Both the position numbers and the translations under genes were made by a program. This document shows, one piece after another, positions 11,727-20,887 of a DNA stretch of 64,000 bases. Source of the stretch: Phaeosaccion multiseriatum. Its lineage: Eukaryota > Ochrophyta, other classes. Below the pieces are notes generated by a model. The model was not told where the DNA came from. It ran no database searches and saw only the letters and a program-made list of their open reading frames with translations. The stretch lies in the NCBI GenBank assembly GCA_965112735.1, contig OZ218951.1, positions 1,984,001 to 2,048,000 of the forward strand, in the 5' to 3' direction. How positions within the stretch are numbered: the first letter of the stretch is position 1; every line of letters begins with the position of its first letter.

Positions 11727-14700
11727 CATCATCCTCATCATCCTCATCAGCAGCAGCAGCAGCAACAACCTCAGCCGGAGCAGAGGCGACGGCTCACCAC
11801 CCTCCCGACCCGTGCGCCACTCCCATCCTCGCCATCACGCCAAAGCGAAGCGGTCACGCGCACCGCCTCGTTCGCCTGGCCCTCCGCCTCCATGAGGAGA
11901 GGAGCGCAGACATCGTGATCGGGGTGGACAACGGAAGCCCTCCCCTCCCCGCGGCGTATTCCGTGCGTACTCAGCTTGTGGATGTGCTCCACGAGCTCCT
12001 GCACGCGACGATGGCAGTGGACGGAAGCGAAGGCGCATGGCATCGTCGGTGTCTGTTGGAAGAGATGCATTTCGACGTGTTGGGTGTCTCTCCACAGGAG
12101 TGGCGAATGGAATCTATGACCAAGAATCCAGAATACTATCACGATTGTAAGTGACAAAACATGAGCTGAGGATGGTCACGTCGCTCTACTATGGTCACCT
12201 CGCTGTACTGCTCCCTTGGACCGCCCTTCTTTGTTTCGCTTTGCTTGCTTGTGCCCTCCTACTTATGTTCCCTCTGTCTTGCTGCCACGCTCATTTGTAA
12301 GATCCGATTTGCGTGCCTGCTTCCACCCCTCTGCTTTCCTTTCATCCCCCCCCCTCCCTCCCTTATCCTCCCTCCCTCCCTCCCTCCCTCCCTCTCTCCC
12401 TCCCTCCCTCCCTCCCTCCCTCCCTCCCTCCCTCCCTCCCTCCCTCCCTCCCTCCCTCCCTCCCTCCCTCCCTCCCTTGCCTGTATTTCTGTCTGGTTCG
12501 CAGTGGCGTCACGCCTGTGGGCTCATCTGGAGATGCCCTTCCGTTGCATCCCGACACGTGTCGAGGCGGTCGAGGAGGCGAAGCTCGGCGACGAGGACGG
12601 AGAGGACAGCAGAGACGACCGTAGACACGAGGGGCGCACCGAGGCTCTGAAGGAGATTGAGAAGCTGAGTAGGGTAGTGGGTGACATCTTGGCAGGCCTA
12701 GAGCACAGTCGACCGCTTCTCACCCTACCATCAACACCAGCAGGGAAGTGCTCGAAGGAGGAGGAGGAGGAGGAGGACAACAGAGCCGTACGCGAGGCCT
12801 TCCCTGCGTGGAGGCGAGGCGGCAACACCTTCTTCTTCTCGGCAAACTCCCTGCTGGAGGTGCCCAACACATCGCCGTGCGTCAATGGGGTATTCACTCG
12901 CCGGTCGGACTTTGTCCATTGCATGCTCCAGACGATGCTTGGGAGGACTGTGCTGATGTGTCCTGCCATGGCGGTGACGCACTCCCGCGACCGCTGGGAA
13001 GACTGCGACATGAGCACAAGGGAGGGAATCGGGGAGAAGGGGGAGGGGGAGGAAGGGGAGGGCGCGGAGGCGGAAGAGGAGGAGGGGAAGGAAGGAGAAG
13101 ATCAGCACGACGATGACGAGGCGGGGAAGGATGAGGATGAGGTGCGCCGCCTCGAGATGATGGAGCAGGTGAAGAAGGACCATCTCGGGTCGGCGGTGTA
13201 TCGCGCACTGGAGAAGGTCATTGCTCTCGCGCTGAAGGAGGAGGTTAGTGCACCCCCCAACACGAAGGAGGAGGAGGAGGAGGAGGAGGAGGAGGAGGAG
13301 GAGAAGGAGGAGGGGCCGGACAATGTCGGGGCCGTGGGTGTAGAGGCTGCCATTGCGTTCTTCTCCACCAGCAACAGCAAGAGAGTAGAGCTCTTCCGGC
13401 GCTGCTTCCGTGAATGCCTTCACAGCAGGGCGGCGGCCTTTGAGGAGTCCGTGCTGCGCATTCACGGCCTCACGCACAGCATAGACAACGTGCTCTCTCG
13501 CTGTCCGTCGTCGCCGTCCTCCTCCTCCCCCCCCTCCTCCTCCTCCCCCTCCTCCTCCTCCCCCTCCTCCTCCTCCTCCTCCTCCTCCTCATCATCATCA
13601 TCATCATCATCATCGGCATCAACATCAACATCAACATCAGCATCTGCTTGCCGTTGGTGGGTTGGCACACCGGAGGCCTCATCTCTCTCTGTGGCGATGG
13701 AGAGGATTCGTCGCCTCTTCCATCGACCGGGCCAGCACCACTACTTCCAGCTCGTCGTGGGCACCAGTGACCTCGGGGAGAGCGTGCGGGAGGAGTCGGG
13801 GGTCAGGGGCGTGGAGGACCAGGTGGTGCAATGGCTGACGAAGGAGCTGCCTGACCAGCTTCGGCAGAGGCACGATGGAAGCCGGTTGGAAGGCTTGGCA
13901 GGAGTAGACGAGCGATACAGAGACGCGCGGGCGGTGCTGGCGATGGCGTGCCCAGGCGAGTGGGAGGTGGTGGGTCGAGGGGACGAAGGAGTCACGTTTC
14001 TGCGGCAGCACCACCACCAACAGGGGAAGGTGAAGGTGAAGGTGCTCGACCGGTTCAACGAGAGAGCCACAGCGGAGCAAAGACGCTTCGTCCTGAAGGA
14101 GCTGCCCCTTATGCTCTCCACTGACAAGCCCTCACTGCATTTCCCTCACATTCTGAATGTGCTTCAGGTGCCATCGCCGAGGTTTGATGGTGGCAGTGAG
14201 GAAGGGGGCGTTGCGGTAGTGCCTGGTGGCAGTGAGGAAGGGGGCGTTGCTGCAGTGCTACCGCCGTGCATGATGATGCAGTGGCAGGAAGGGGAGACCT
14301 TCGGCGAGGTTGGAGGTCTTCTCTCCTCTCTCTCAGACAGAGAGCAGACGGAGGTGCTCCTCTCGTTTGTCGACGAGTGCGAGCAATTGGGTCTCGTGTG
14401 CAGGAACGTACATCCCAAGAACATGCTCTTCCGTGGCGGGGAGGAGGAGGAGGAGGAGGCGGAGGAGGAGGTGAAGGGGGTTGGAGGGGGGAAGGGAGAG
14501 GGAGGCGGAGGAGGGGCAGCAGTGGCAGAAGCACCAGCAGCACCAGCAGCAGGAAGAGGAGAAGGAGCAGAGATCCCAAAGAGGAGGAGGGGGAGGCTGC
14601 TATTCTTTGATGTCGGCCTCGACATGATGCCATGGAGCGAGAAGGAGGCCATCGCGATGGTGAAGAAGCTCGTGCTGTCCTTCCATCATACCATCAGCAA

Positions 14701-15311
14701 TCAATGTGGTGATAGGAAGACGGGCGACGGTGATGGTCTGACGGAACTGCTGAGTGCAGCGGTGCGCTCGCCTTGGCATGCAGGAGAGGCGAGGGGGCTG
14801 TTTGGTCTTCGTGCGCAGCTGGGAAAGCGTGGTATCGCCGTCGTCGGAAGCGAGCTGAGACAGTGGATCATGGATTGGGGCGGAGGCCGCGGAAGTGGTG
14901 CAAGCCCCGCTACTGGAGGAGGAGGAGAAGGAGGAAGCGGAAGAGGAGGAGGAGGAGGAGGAGGAGGAGGAGGAGGAGGAGGAGGAGGAGGAGGAGGAGG
15001 GGAAGAAGAAGAAGAAGAAGAAGGAGGAGGAGGAGGAGAGCGAGGAGGAGAGGGAGGAGGAAGCGGAGGGGGAGGCGGAGGAAGCGGAGGAGGAGGAGGA
15101 GGCGGAGGAAGCGGAGGCGGAGGGGGAGGCGGAGGAAGCGGAGGAGGAGGGGGAGGAGGATGCGGACGTGAAGGAGGAGTGCTCCCCTGCACCCCTCCCG
15201 CCGCCAGAAGACGCAAGAAGGTGGCGGTCATCGGAGGGGCGAGCTGCGACGATGCGACGCGCCAAATGAGTGAGCAGGTCAGTCGGTCAGTCCGTCAGAC
15301 AGAGTATGTAC

Positions 15312-15353
<42 letters not shown>

Positions 15354-15612
15354 GTTCAAGAAAAAGATGCGGACGAGAAGGTGTGGCCCGCTGAGCAGCT
15401 CGTCAGGAACGTGCATGCAGTCCACCCCCACCTTGCTTCTCTACATCAGTCACAAGCAATCCCCCTGCTGGACGCCTGCCGTAGGGTCCAGGAAGACAAG
15501 CAAACGATGGTTTCATGAGCATGTGCACTAGCCAACTCATGTCGTAGCTTGCTACCCCTCCCACCTCCCACCCCCCCGCTCTGCCTGCCTGCCTGTCTGC
15601 CTGCCTGCCTGT

Positions 15613-15654
<42 letters not shown>

Positions 15655-16789
15655 ACCTGCCTGCCTACCTGTCTGTCTGCCTGCCTGCCTGCCTATCTGG
15701 TCGGGCCTCGCTTCGCTCTGCACTGCAGCTGGGCTTTGCTTTGGCTGGTGCGGGCTTCGACGTCCAGACGGGAGGTCTCGGCGGGGTCATGAAGGGAGCG
15801 TGTCGTGGTGTGCAGCGCTGGAGGAGGGAGCACTGGCGCTCCACATTGGCCGCCTCTAACGACCCGTGCGCAGTTCCTCCACTCGCCATTGGAATCCTCC
15901 CCGGGGCGTGGAGTGGCGATGCCAACAGTTACGTAGACGTCGGTAAGTCGTGGAGGGGAGGGGAGGAGGAGGGGAGGAGGAGGGGAGGAGGAGGGGAGGG
16001 GGGGTCGCTCGGGAGGAGGGGACAGGGTCAAGAGCCAGCAGGGGAGGGGGGAACAGCACAAGTAGGGAGGGGGGCGAGGTCAAAACGGTTTGGGAGGGAG
16101 GAAGGAAGGACGGTTTGGGGGGCTACGTCTGCCCAATTCTTCGTCGCTCGATGTTTGTGTAGTTGCCGCCGCCCTTTTAGTATTGGTACGCACCCGCTAT
16201 TTTTCGCTCGCTCGCTCCTCCCCCCCCCCCCCCTCGCCCGGCTTTCCTTTGCGCTGACCAAAGGCCCGTCTGCCTCACTTCCTCCTGCCTCGGTCCCTCC
16301 TGCCTCCGCTCCTCAGTGGTGCCCACCGACATGCAGCACGTGCTGAGTGTGCTGGTGTGCCAGGACGCTTACGCCGTGGTGGCTGTAGGCGGCGGTGCAG
16401 GCACAGTTACAGAGATTGCCATCGCTTGGAACCTGAGGCGGCTCCTCCTCGCCTGGCGTGGACCCCATCCGACTCCGAGTTCGTCGTCTTCTTTGGCCTC
16501 TCCTTCGCCGCTCCAACAGAACGACGGAGAGAAGCAACAACAGCACGGTCCCTCCGCAGCAGCGGAGTCTGTGGGCCTGGTCGAGCCTCCCCCTCCCCCT
16601 CCCACGGCAGGTCAGAGGTTTGCAGGCGAGAGAGTGGACCACAGACGCCGGGTGAGGGATGCGGACGGCTCCTACGGCTGCTTGCATGCGGATGATCGAG
16701 TTTTCCCCTTTGATTGCGCCGCCGAGGCTATATCGATCATCAAAGACAAGGGCCCCTCGTACGATAAGGCTGCGAAGCGAATCGCGTGA
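4231..16789 (+). CDS. Giant multi-enzyme fusion: AsnB + NAT-like + GT2 + GT-like + kinase-like + LOG-like
   Basis: Nine exons: 4231-4480, 4917-5905, 6174-9698, 9951-10031, 10244-11240, 11583-12146, 12504-15277, 15729-15942 and 16317-16789. Every intron is GT-AG and every phase closes (1,0,0,0,1,1,0,1), giving 9867 nt or 3288 residues with no internal stop. Order: class II glutamine amidotransferase (Cys2) and asparagine synthetase (1-620), NAT-like (about 880-1120), GT2 (about 1268-1690), second GT-like region (about 1769-2290), phosphotransferase/kinase-like (about 2620-2860) and LOG/TIGR00725-like (about 3038-3190). Fusion is certain within exon 3 (AsnB-NAT-GT2) and exon 7 (GT-kinase-LOG), which are uninterrupted frames. 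Domains are separated by in-frame runs of E, G, Q and S encoded by triplet repeats. I infer one multi-step enzyme acting on an unknown small molecule, resembling a bacterial gene cluster collapsed into one polypeptide. The start is fixed by MCGI, because the catalytic Cys must be residue 2. Confidence 0.85.
4701..4787. repeat. (CT)n array in fusion-gene intron 1
   Basis: A nearly uninterrupted CT dinucleotide run on the sense strand, ending about 130 bp before the acceptor of exon 2. It accounts for the long Ser-Leu or Arg-Glu spurious frames here. Confidence 0.9.
7488..8034. repeat. In-frame (GAG)n tracts inside exon 3 of the fusion gene
   Basis: Two pure triplet arrays (about 7488-7563 and 7950-8034) encode runs of about 25 Glu each. 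They flank the NAT-like catalytic core. Related coding arrays are (GGA)n at 6386-6428, (CAG)n at 6968-7000, (GAG)n at 9042-9090 and 13266-13312, Ser codons at 11640-11750 and 13505-13640, and GGA/GAA at 14920-15170. All keep frame. Confidence 0.9.
7568..8480 (+). other. Fusion domain 2: arylamine N-acetyltransferase-like
   Basis: About residues 880-1180. The NAT Cys-His-Asp triad is recognisable: GGPC (Cys934), SCHVVV (His965) and WCDVGN (Asp980). The His-to-Asp spacing of 15 matches classical NATs, and a YNNLSMLL motif upstream matches the NAT entry segment. A long poly-Glu tract encoded by (GAG)n at about 7950-8034 interrupts the region after the triad. NATs move acyl groups from CoA to aromatic amines; bacterial relatives also close amide bonds in natural-product pathways. 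The substrate here is unknown. Confidence 0.75.
8730..10480 (+). other. Fusion domain 3: family-2 (GT-A) glycosyltransferase
   Basis: About residues 1268-1690. It begins with VAVIIATCNRDD, followed by the nucleotide-sugar motif IVDD (D1305-1306) and ILDDDDEW (acidic run 1466-1469, metal/DxD position). It continues through the 81-bp exon 9951-10031 (GSNLFLR and AAGGFDEA) into RDLLLRL at about 1615-1621, a usual GT2 acceptor-side motif. A poly-Glu insert encoded at about 9042-9090 and Gln-rich inserts split the core. The domain is complete across three exons, which supports the splice model. Confidence 0.85.
10690..13010 (+). other. Fusion domain 4: second glycosyltransferase-like region
   Basis: About residues 1769-2290. 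It starts with VILHVGIISDS and has WVLDDDKRL spanning an intron (DDD at 1950-1952), a typical GT-A metal site. Further on come DIVIGVDNG and, in exon 7, GNTFFFSAN and RRSDF (about 2265-2270), a pattern seen in glycosyltransferase-like enzymes of bacterial clusters. A Ser-rich tract encoded by TCA/TCC repeats (about 11640-11750) is inserted after the DDD motif. Family assignment is weaker than for domain 3; it could be a diverged or non-catalytic partner. Confidence 0.55.
12355..12476. repeat. (CCCT)n array in fusion-gene intron 6
   Basis: A tetranucleotide array just upstream of the acceptor at 12503, serving as an extended polypyrimidine tract. Intron 7 has a similar (TGCC)n array at about 15581-15695 and opens near a (GT)n run at 15312-15352. 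Confidence 0.85.
13940..14720 (+). other. Fusion domain 5: kinase/phosphotransferase-like
   Basis: About residues 2615-2870. It shows a glycine-rich loop-like GRGDEGV (about 2626-2632), a catalytic-loop-like VHPKNML (His2772, Asn2775) and a DFG-like FFDVGLD (Asp2838). This arrangement resembles the aminoglycoside phosphotransferase/ABC1-type group more than eukaryotic protein kinases. The usual Asp two residues after the catalytic-loop His is replaced by Lys, so activity is uncertain. Glu/Gly tracts separate the catalytic loop from the DFG-like site. Confidence 0.55.
15222..16789 (+). other. Fusion domain 6: LOG / TIGR00725-like Rossmann domain
   Basis: About residues 3038-3190 across exons 7-9. 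VAVIGG opens the fold, followed by TGGLGGVMKGA (about 3074-3084), GILPG, and GGGAGTVTE (3156-3164), which aligns with the nucleotide-binding PGGxGTxxE motif of LOG proteins; here the Pro is Gly, as in the TIGR00725 subgroup. LOG enzymes cleave nucleoside 5'-monophosphates (cytokinin activation); the TIGR00725 subgroup is not well characterised. The protein ends about 100 residues later at a TGA. Confidence 0.75.
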
Positions 16790-17183
16790 GCAGGCAGGGC
16801 GGTCGGATATCACAGGCCCAAGAGAGAGAGAGACTGGGACAGAAGAGGTGGGGAGCCCCACTCGCGTGCCTGCCACTCTTACATCACTTTTATAGATTGA
16901 TAAATTAAAATCGCCACGACAGTTCTTCCACAAAGTGGGAAAGGAAAATGTCAGGGGGATGGCCACCCTGATGCTTGACATCACACGGACGGACGCTAAC
17001 GACACGAACGAAGAGGGCGAAAGCATCAAAGGAAGCATTAGTGGCATGCACGAGGGCGGAGGAGGAAAAAAGGGGGAGGGAGGAATGGGGGTATTAACCC
17101 GTAAGTCAATGAATCCGGGCCGGGCGGGGCCCCCCATCGATCCCCCATCTCCCATTAGCTTTTGGCTTCACAGGACGTCGATC
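16790..17183. other. Intergenic 3' UTR / 5' region before mL54
   Basis: An AT-richer patch at about 16885-16915 (TAGATTGATAAATTAAAA) may mark the fusion-gene 3' end. An open frame from 16935 joins that of mL54, but its residues look non-conserved and it is probably 5' leader. Confidence 0.5.
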
Positions 17184-18072
17184 ATGTTGAGGACTCTGGG
17201 AGTGGGGACGACCGCTGCGCTAAGAAGAGTAGGTGCGAAGAGCACGAGGGAAGGGCTATCACGTACCGCAGCAGGAGCCGCTGTTCCACACGTCAACGCT
17301 GGATCAGGAGCAGCAGGGGCTTTCGGACAATGTCACTCTTGCGGGGGCAGGAGAGGGATGATGATGGCGGCAGCGGCGAAGGGAGGGAAGCCGGCGGCAG
17401 CGGAGAAGGGAGGCAAGCCGTCGGCTGGTATGGGGCTGGACGATGAGGAGGAGGCGGTGACCACCTTCCCTCTCAACTTCCTCAAGGAAGGAAAGGACCC
17501 GGCCATCTTGCCCGACGATGAATACCCCGAGTGGCTGGCAGACTTGGAGGTGAGTGAGTGAGCGAGGGAGACAGGTCGGGGAGCCGGGAGGGAGGAAGTG
17601 GATCGGAGGGGGCGGATCAAATTCCAGGAGCTGGATTCCGAGAGCTCAGGGAAAGAGCGCACTGTGCCACCATCTCAAGGGTGCTGGGGCGGAGGGGTTG
17701 CAGCAAACCCAGACGAGTGGAGAGCTAAGACCGGTGCCACATTTTGAAGTGAAAGAATGCCTGCACAGCAAAGTTTGGTTATCGGAAAGTGCCTCCGAAA
17801 GACACGAGTGAGAGGGGGGAAGACGTTGGAAGGAGGGCGCTCAGCTCGCAGACCCTGGCCCTCGTGCTATTATCCTAATTTCCTCATCCGCCCTTCGCTG
17901 CTGTGCTTCCGTCCTCCTCCTCTACCTTCCAATCCATCCTCTAAAGGCCCCGTCCCTGAAGCAGCTCAGGAAGAAACCAATCGAGACCCTGGACAAGAGG
18001 GAGGTTAAGAGAAGGCTGAAGCTCGTGAATAGGAAAAAAATCAAGCAGCAGAACATCGAGGCCAAGACGTGA
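17184..18072 (+). CDS. MRPL54: Mitochondrial ribosomal protein mL54
   Basis: A structural protein of the mitochondrial large ribosomal subunit. Two exons, 17184-17549 and 17947-18072, phase 0, GT-AG, giving 163 residues. The ATG at 17184 opens a basic, hydroxylated presequence (MLRTLGVGTTAALRR) suited to mitochondrial import. The family signature is the segment around LPDDEYPEWL (about residues 107-120), followed in exon 2 by PSLKQLRKK and a basic tail LVNRKKIKQQN that matches the mL54 C-terminus. A Lys/Ala/Gly-rich stretch lies between presequence and core. The gene sits between the fusion gene and the duplicated ankyrin block and looks like a single-copy housekeeping gene. Confidence 0.85.
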
Positions 18073-18809
18073 TAATTGAAAGCATGAGTACATTCTTAAA
18101 ACAAACAAAATTAAAAAGGATAAATGTCGGTCTCCCCGGGCGGGCGATCTGCCTGCTGTCTTCTTATGCCTGACTGACTCAGGGCCTTGTCCTCCTGCGG
18201 GCTGCCTCTCCGCACGGCCCTACCCCTCCTCAGTAGCGCAGCAGGCTACACGGGCGGCCCTGTGGACGGCAATATTACGTGCTCCAGTGAGAGAGGCACC
18301 ACACTTAAGTCCCAAAGGTGAGAACCACATGGAATGGGTGGCTCAGCTTGACGCGCTGTAGCGGGCCCGAAGAGCGCTCCCGCTTCGTGTTCACGAAAAT
18401 CATTGTAGCTATGCCGCTGAGCAGCGCGGAGGCAGTCGGAGGGGACAGTCAGCAGAGCAGGCCCAAGGCGCGAAAGCAGCATCAGGGCTGCACGCGATCC
18501 TCTTTGCAGAGCAGTGTGCCGTCGTAGCTTCTTCCTCCGCCATGCGCCCAGCCTGTGCGTCATCGCCACCAGCACGCGTGGGGCCCAGCGCTTCCTACCC
18601 AGTGTGCAAAGGAACCTCGTCCGCTGCCCTCCTGTTGCCTAGACCACCTCCCCCCGGACCACCTCTGGCCATGCCCATACACCTGCAAATGCAAGGGGGG
18701 GGGTCCAAAAGGGCTCCAGAGGGGTGCGTTTCTTCGTTTTTCTCAGCCTTGCTCACAACCACAGTTGCCTCAGGCCTCGCTACTGCCGCAAGACTACCAA
18801 CAAAGCACC
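18073..18809. other. Intergenic; 5' region of secreted-peptide gene A
   Basis: From about 18131 this is the start of the duplicated segment. No gene is recognised. The same sequence with small changes lies at 29518-30214 upstream of peptide gene B, so it should contain the shared promoter. Confidence 0.5.
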
Positions 18810-19513
18810 ATGACTCGCGTCATCCTCACTCTCTTCGCCCTGCTCTTCGTGGCAGTTCTCTCCGGCGCCGCCGAAGTCCCCGACACCATCAAGGACAAGC
18901 CGGCCCGCAAGCTGTAAGTTCAAGGATCGGATCTTTCGTGCTTGTGCCCGTGCACGTCCTCTACACTCGCTCCGCTCTCCTCTTCTCGGCTCTCGCACAC
19001 CTCTTCTCTGCCTCACGCTCCGCTCGACTTATGTTGTACGCTCGCTTTTGCCCCTGCCGCCTCCGTTCCGCCCTTCGTCCCTCCCCCGTCGCTCTTCACC
19101 TTCACTCCGGGCGCCGCTCCGCTACAGGAGCTACGGCTCTCGAGGCGAAGGCCACCAGAGGGGACGCAAACTGTAAGTGACGTCTCCCTACATCGCTCAC
19201 ACCTGCTTACTGTCTGTCTCTCACCGTCTTTCCCTTTCCACTCCGCGCTCCTCATCTACTCGGATCCAATTGACTCCGCCGCCATCGACCCGGATCATGT
19301 GCGCCCCCCCCCGCTCAACTTCTTTACCCTGGCGATAACAGCTACCACTGGGGCGGATGGGGCGGATGGGGCGGATGGGGCAAGTGGGGCAAGTGGGGCA
19401 AGTGGGGAGGGTGAGTGCTGGTGGGGCAAGTGGGGACTGAGTATATACTTCCACACTATAGTCTCACATCTGTCCTCCTCCCTTCACCTCCTCCTTCGCG
19501 CTGCAGCTGGTGA
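18810..19513 (+). CDS. Small secreted Gly/Trp/Lys-rich peptide A
   Basis: Four exons: 18810-18913 (104 nt), 19128-19172 (45), 19342-19410 (69) and 19507-19513 (7); all introns GT-AG in phase 2; 74 residues. Exon 1 encodes a signal peptide (hydrophobic core TLFALLFVAVLSGAA) and a short pro-region ending PARKL. Exon 2 encodes a basic segment ending GRKL. Exon 3 encodes YHWGG, then repeated WGG and WGK units; the last exon adds Trp and stop. The intact paralogue at 30215 keeps the same structure, and the minus-strand gene at 26533 shares exon 1 and the sequence around the stop (TGAGCGATGTCC). Function unknown: cationic Trp-rich tails occur in antimicrobial, adhesive and metal-binding peptides, so all are possible. 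Confidence 0.75.
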
Positions 19514-20887
19514 GCGATGTCCATCTTCCGGATGGGTCTAGCTACCTCCGCCCCCGCCCATCGTTCGCGTCCGCGCTGCTCTGATGGCAAGCACCTTCAC
19601 CACCAGCAGGTGCTCGGTGCTCCGGAGCTTTCGACAACAAGCTTCGTGTGACCATAGGCAGAGAGAAAGGAGCCTTATTTATTTGATATCGTATTTGCAT
19701 TAATTCAGTCTCGCAACTTAAGATCCTTCTCAGAGCGATGTCTCGGCCTCGACATGTGTGTGCTCCTTGAGATGCTAAGGTCAAGCAGCACGCTGATGGG
19801 TTGAGTGCTGCCCCCTCAAAACAATCCCAAGACGGCGGCGCAGTCTTTTCTCACTCCACACCCCAAAGACTAGCTAGCCAGAACAGACTGCCGATCCATG
19901 TCTAGCTATGAGGCAAGAAGGAAGCGAGAGTAAAAGGCAGCGGGAGGGAGAGAGAGAGACTGGGAGGGAGAGCGGGATAGATATCTCCGCTCCTTGTGCT
20001 GCTGCCCTTCTCAACGCCTCCGCGCTCTTCGACAAGGTAGCTAACGGCGCTGAGGGGAGTTGTAATCCAATCCAATGCTGAAGTCAATGGGAGTGAGTGT
20101 GGTACAGGAGCCCTTCCTTTCCTCGTGCTGCCTCTCTCTACAAGTGAGCACCCGCTGCAGCAGCGAAGGCATAGAAAGCTTCTTGTAGTCATCGGTCACT
20201 CTGCCTGTCACGGGTCCTCCCCGCTCTCTGGTATGTTTAGCCATGGAGGCCTCAGAAGGCATTGGGTTTGGTGATCCGATTCACAGATCCCGATCGCAGG
20301 AGGGGGAAGTTCCGTTGCTTGGGGCGAGGGGGCAGCGGTAGCAAGACTGTATTGAGTGCGGACAGACGCGACCGCGCAGCTACTGCCTAGATGACCGGTG
20401 CCTGCCTTTTGCCTCCACACGAGCACGACCCCCGCCTAGGACCTGGCGTTCACCTTTTATCATTGTGTGTTTAGCAGGGCAGTACCCTTCTAAGTAATGC
20501 CCCACCCTGGAAGCCCTCGGCCTCGATCCATTGGGACTACACTCTCCCCCCTTCAAACGAATTGACCTTCCCTTTCCCCCCCCCCTCAAGCTATACACTA
20601 TATCCATTCTTGGTCCCGTACGCTACACACTTGACTTCCCCCCCCCCCCCGGACCCCCTACCTCCTGTGCTCCGCTCCTCTCTGCGACAGACGATCGCAA
20701 TCACTTCACCGCTCTTACGCCAAGCCAGTGTGCCGTGGACTGTCTCTCTCTCTCATCGCATCCTGAGTACAGGCTCACTCGCATGGGCGGCATGACTGGT
20801 GCAAGTGAGCAGCTGGAGTGGTACTCTTTCGTTGCCAAAGTCGTCGCTGCCCTACCAGCCCCCACCCCGCACATCCCTCCTGCTCGC
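19514..20887. other. Duplicated intergenic sequence, no gene recognised
   Basis: 3' flank of peptide gene A and 3' flank of ankyrin gene A. It includes an AT-rich patch (TTATTTATTTGATATCG at about 19675) conserved in copy B at about 31080, and C-rich runs at about 20575-20655. Open frames here are antisense or low complexity. Confidence 0.55.

Noticed and set aside
12191-12503. Coding use of 12191-12503 upstream of fusion exon 7
   Set aside because: The open frame is a (CCCT)n intron; the acceptor at 12503 restores the phase left by exon 6.
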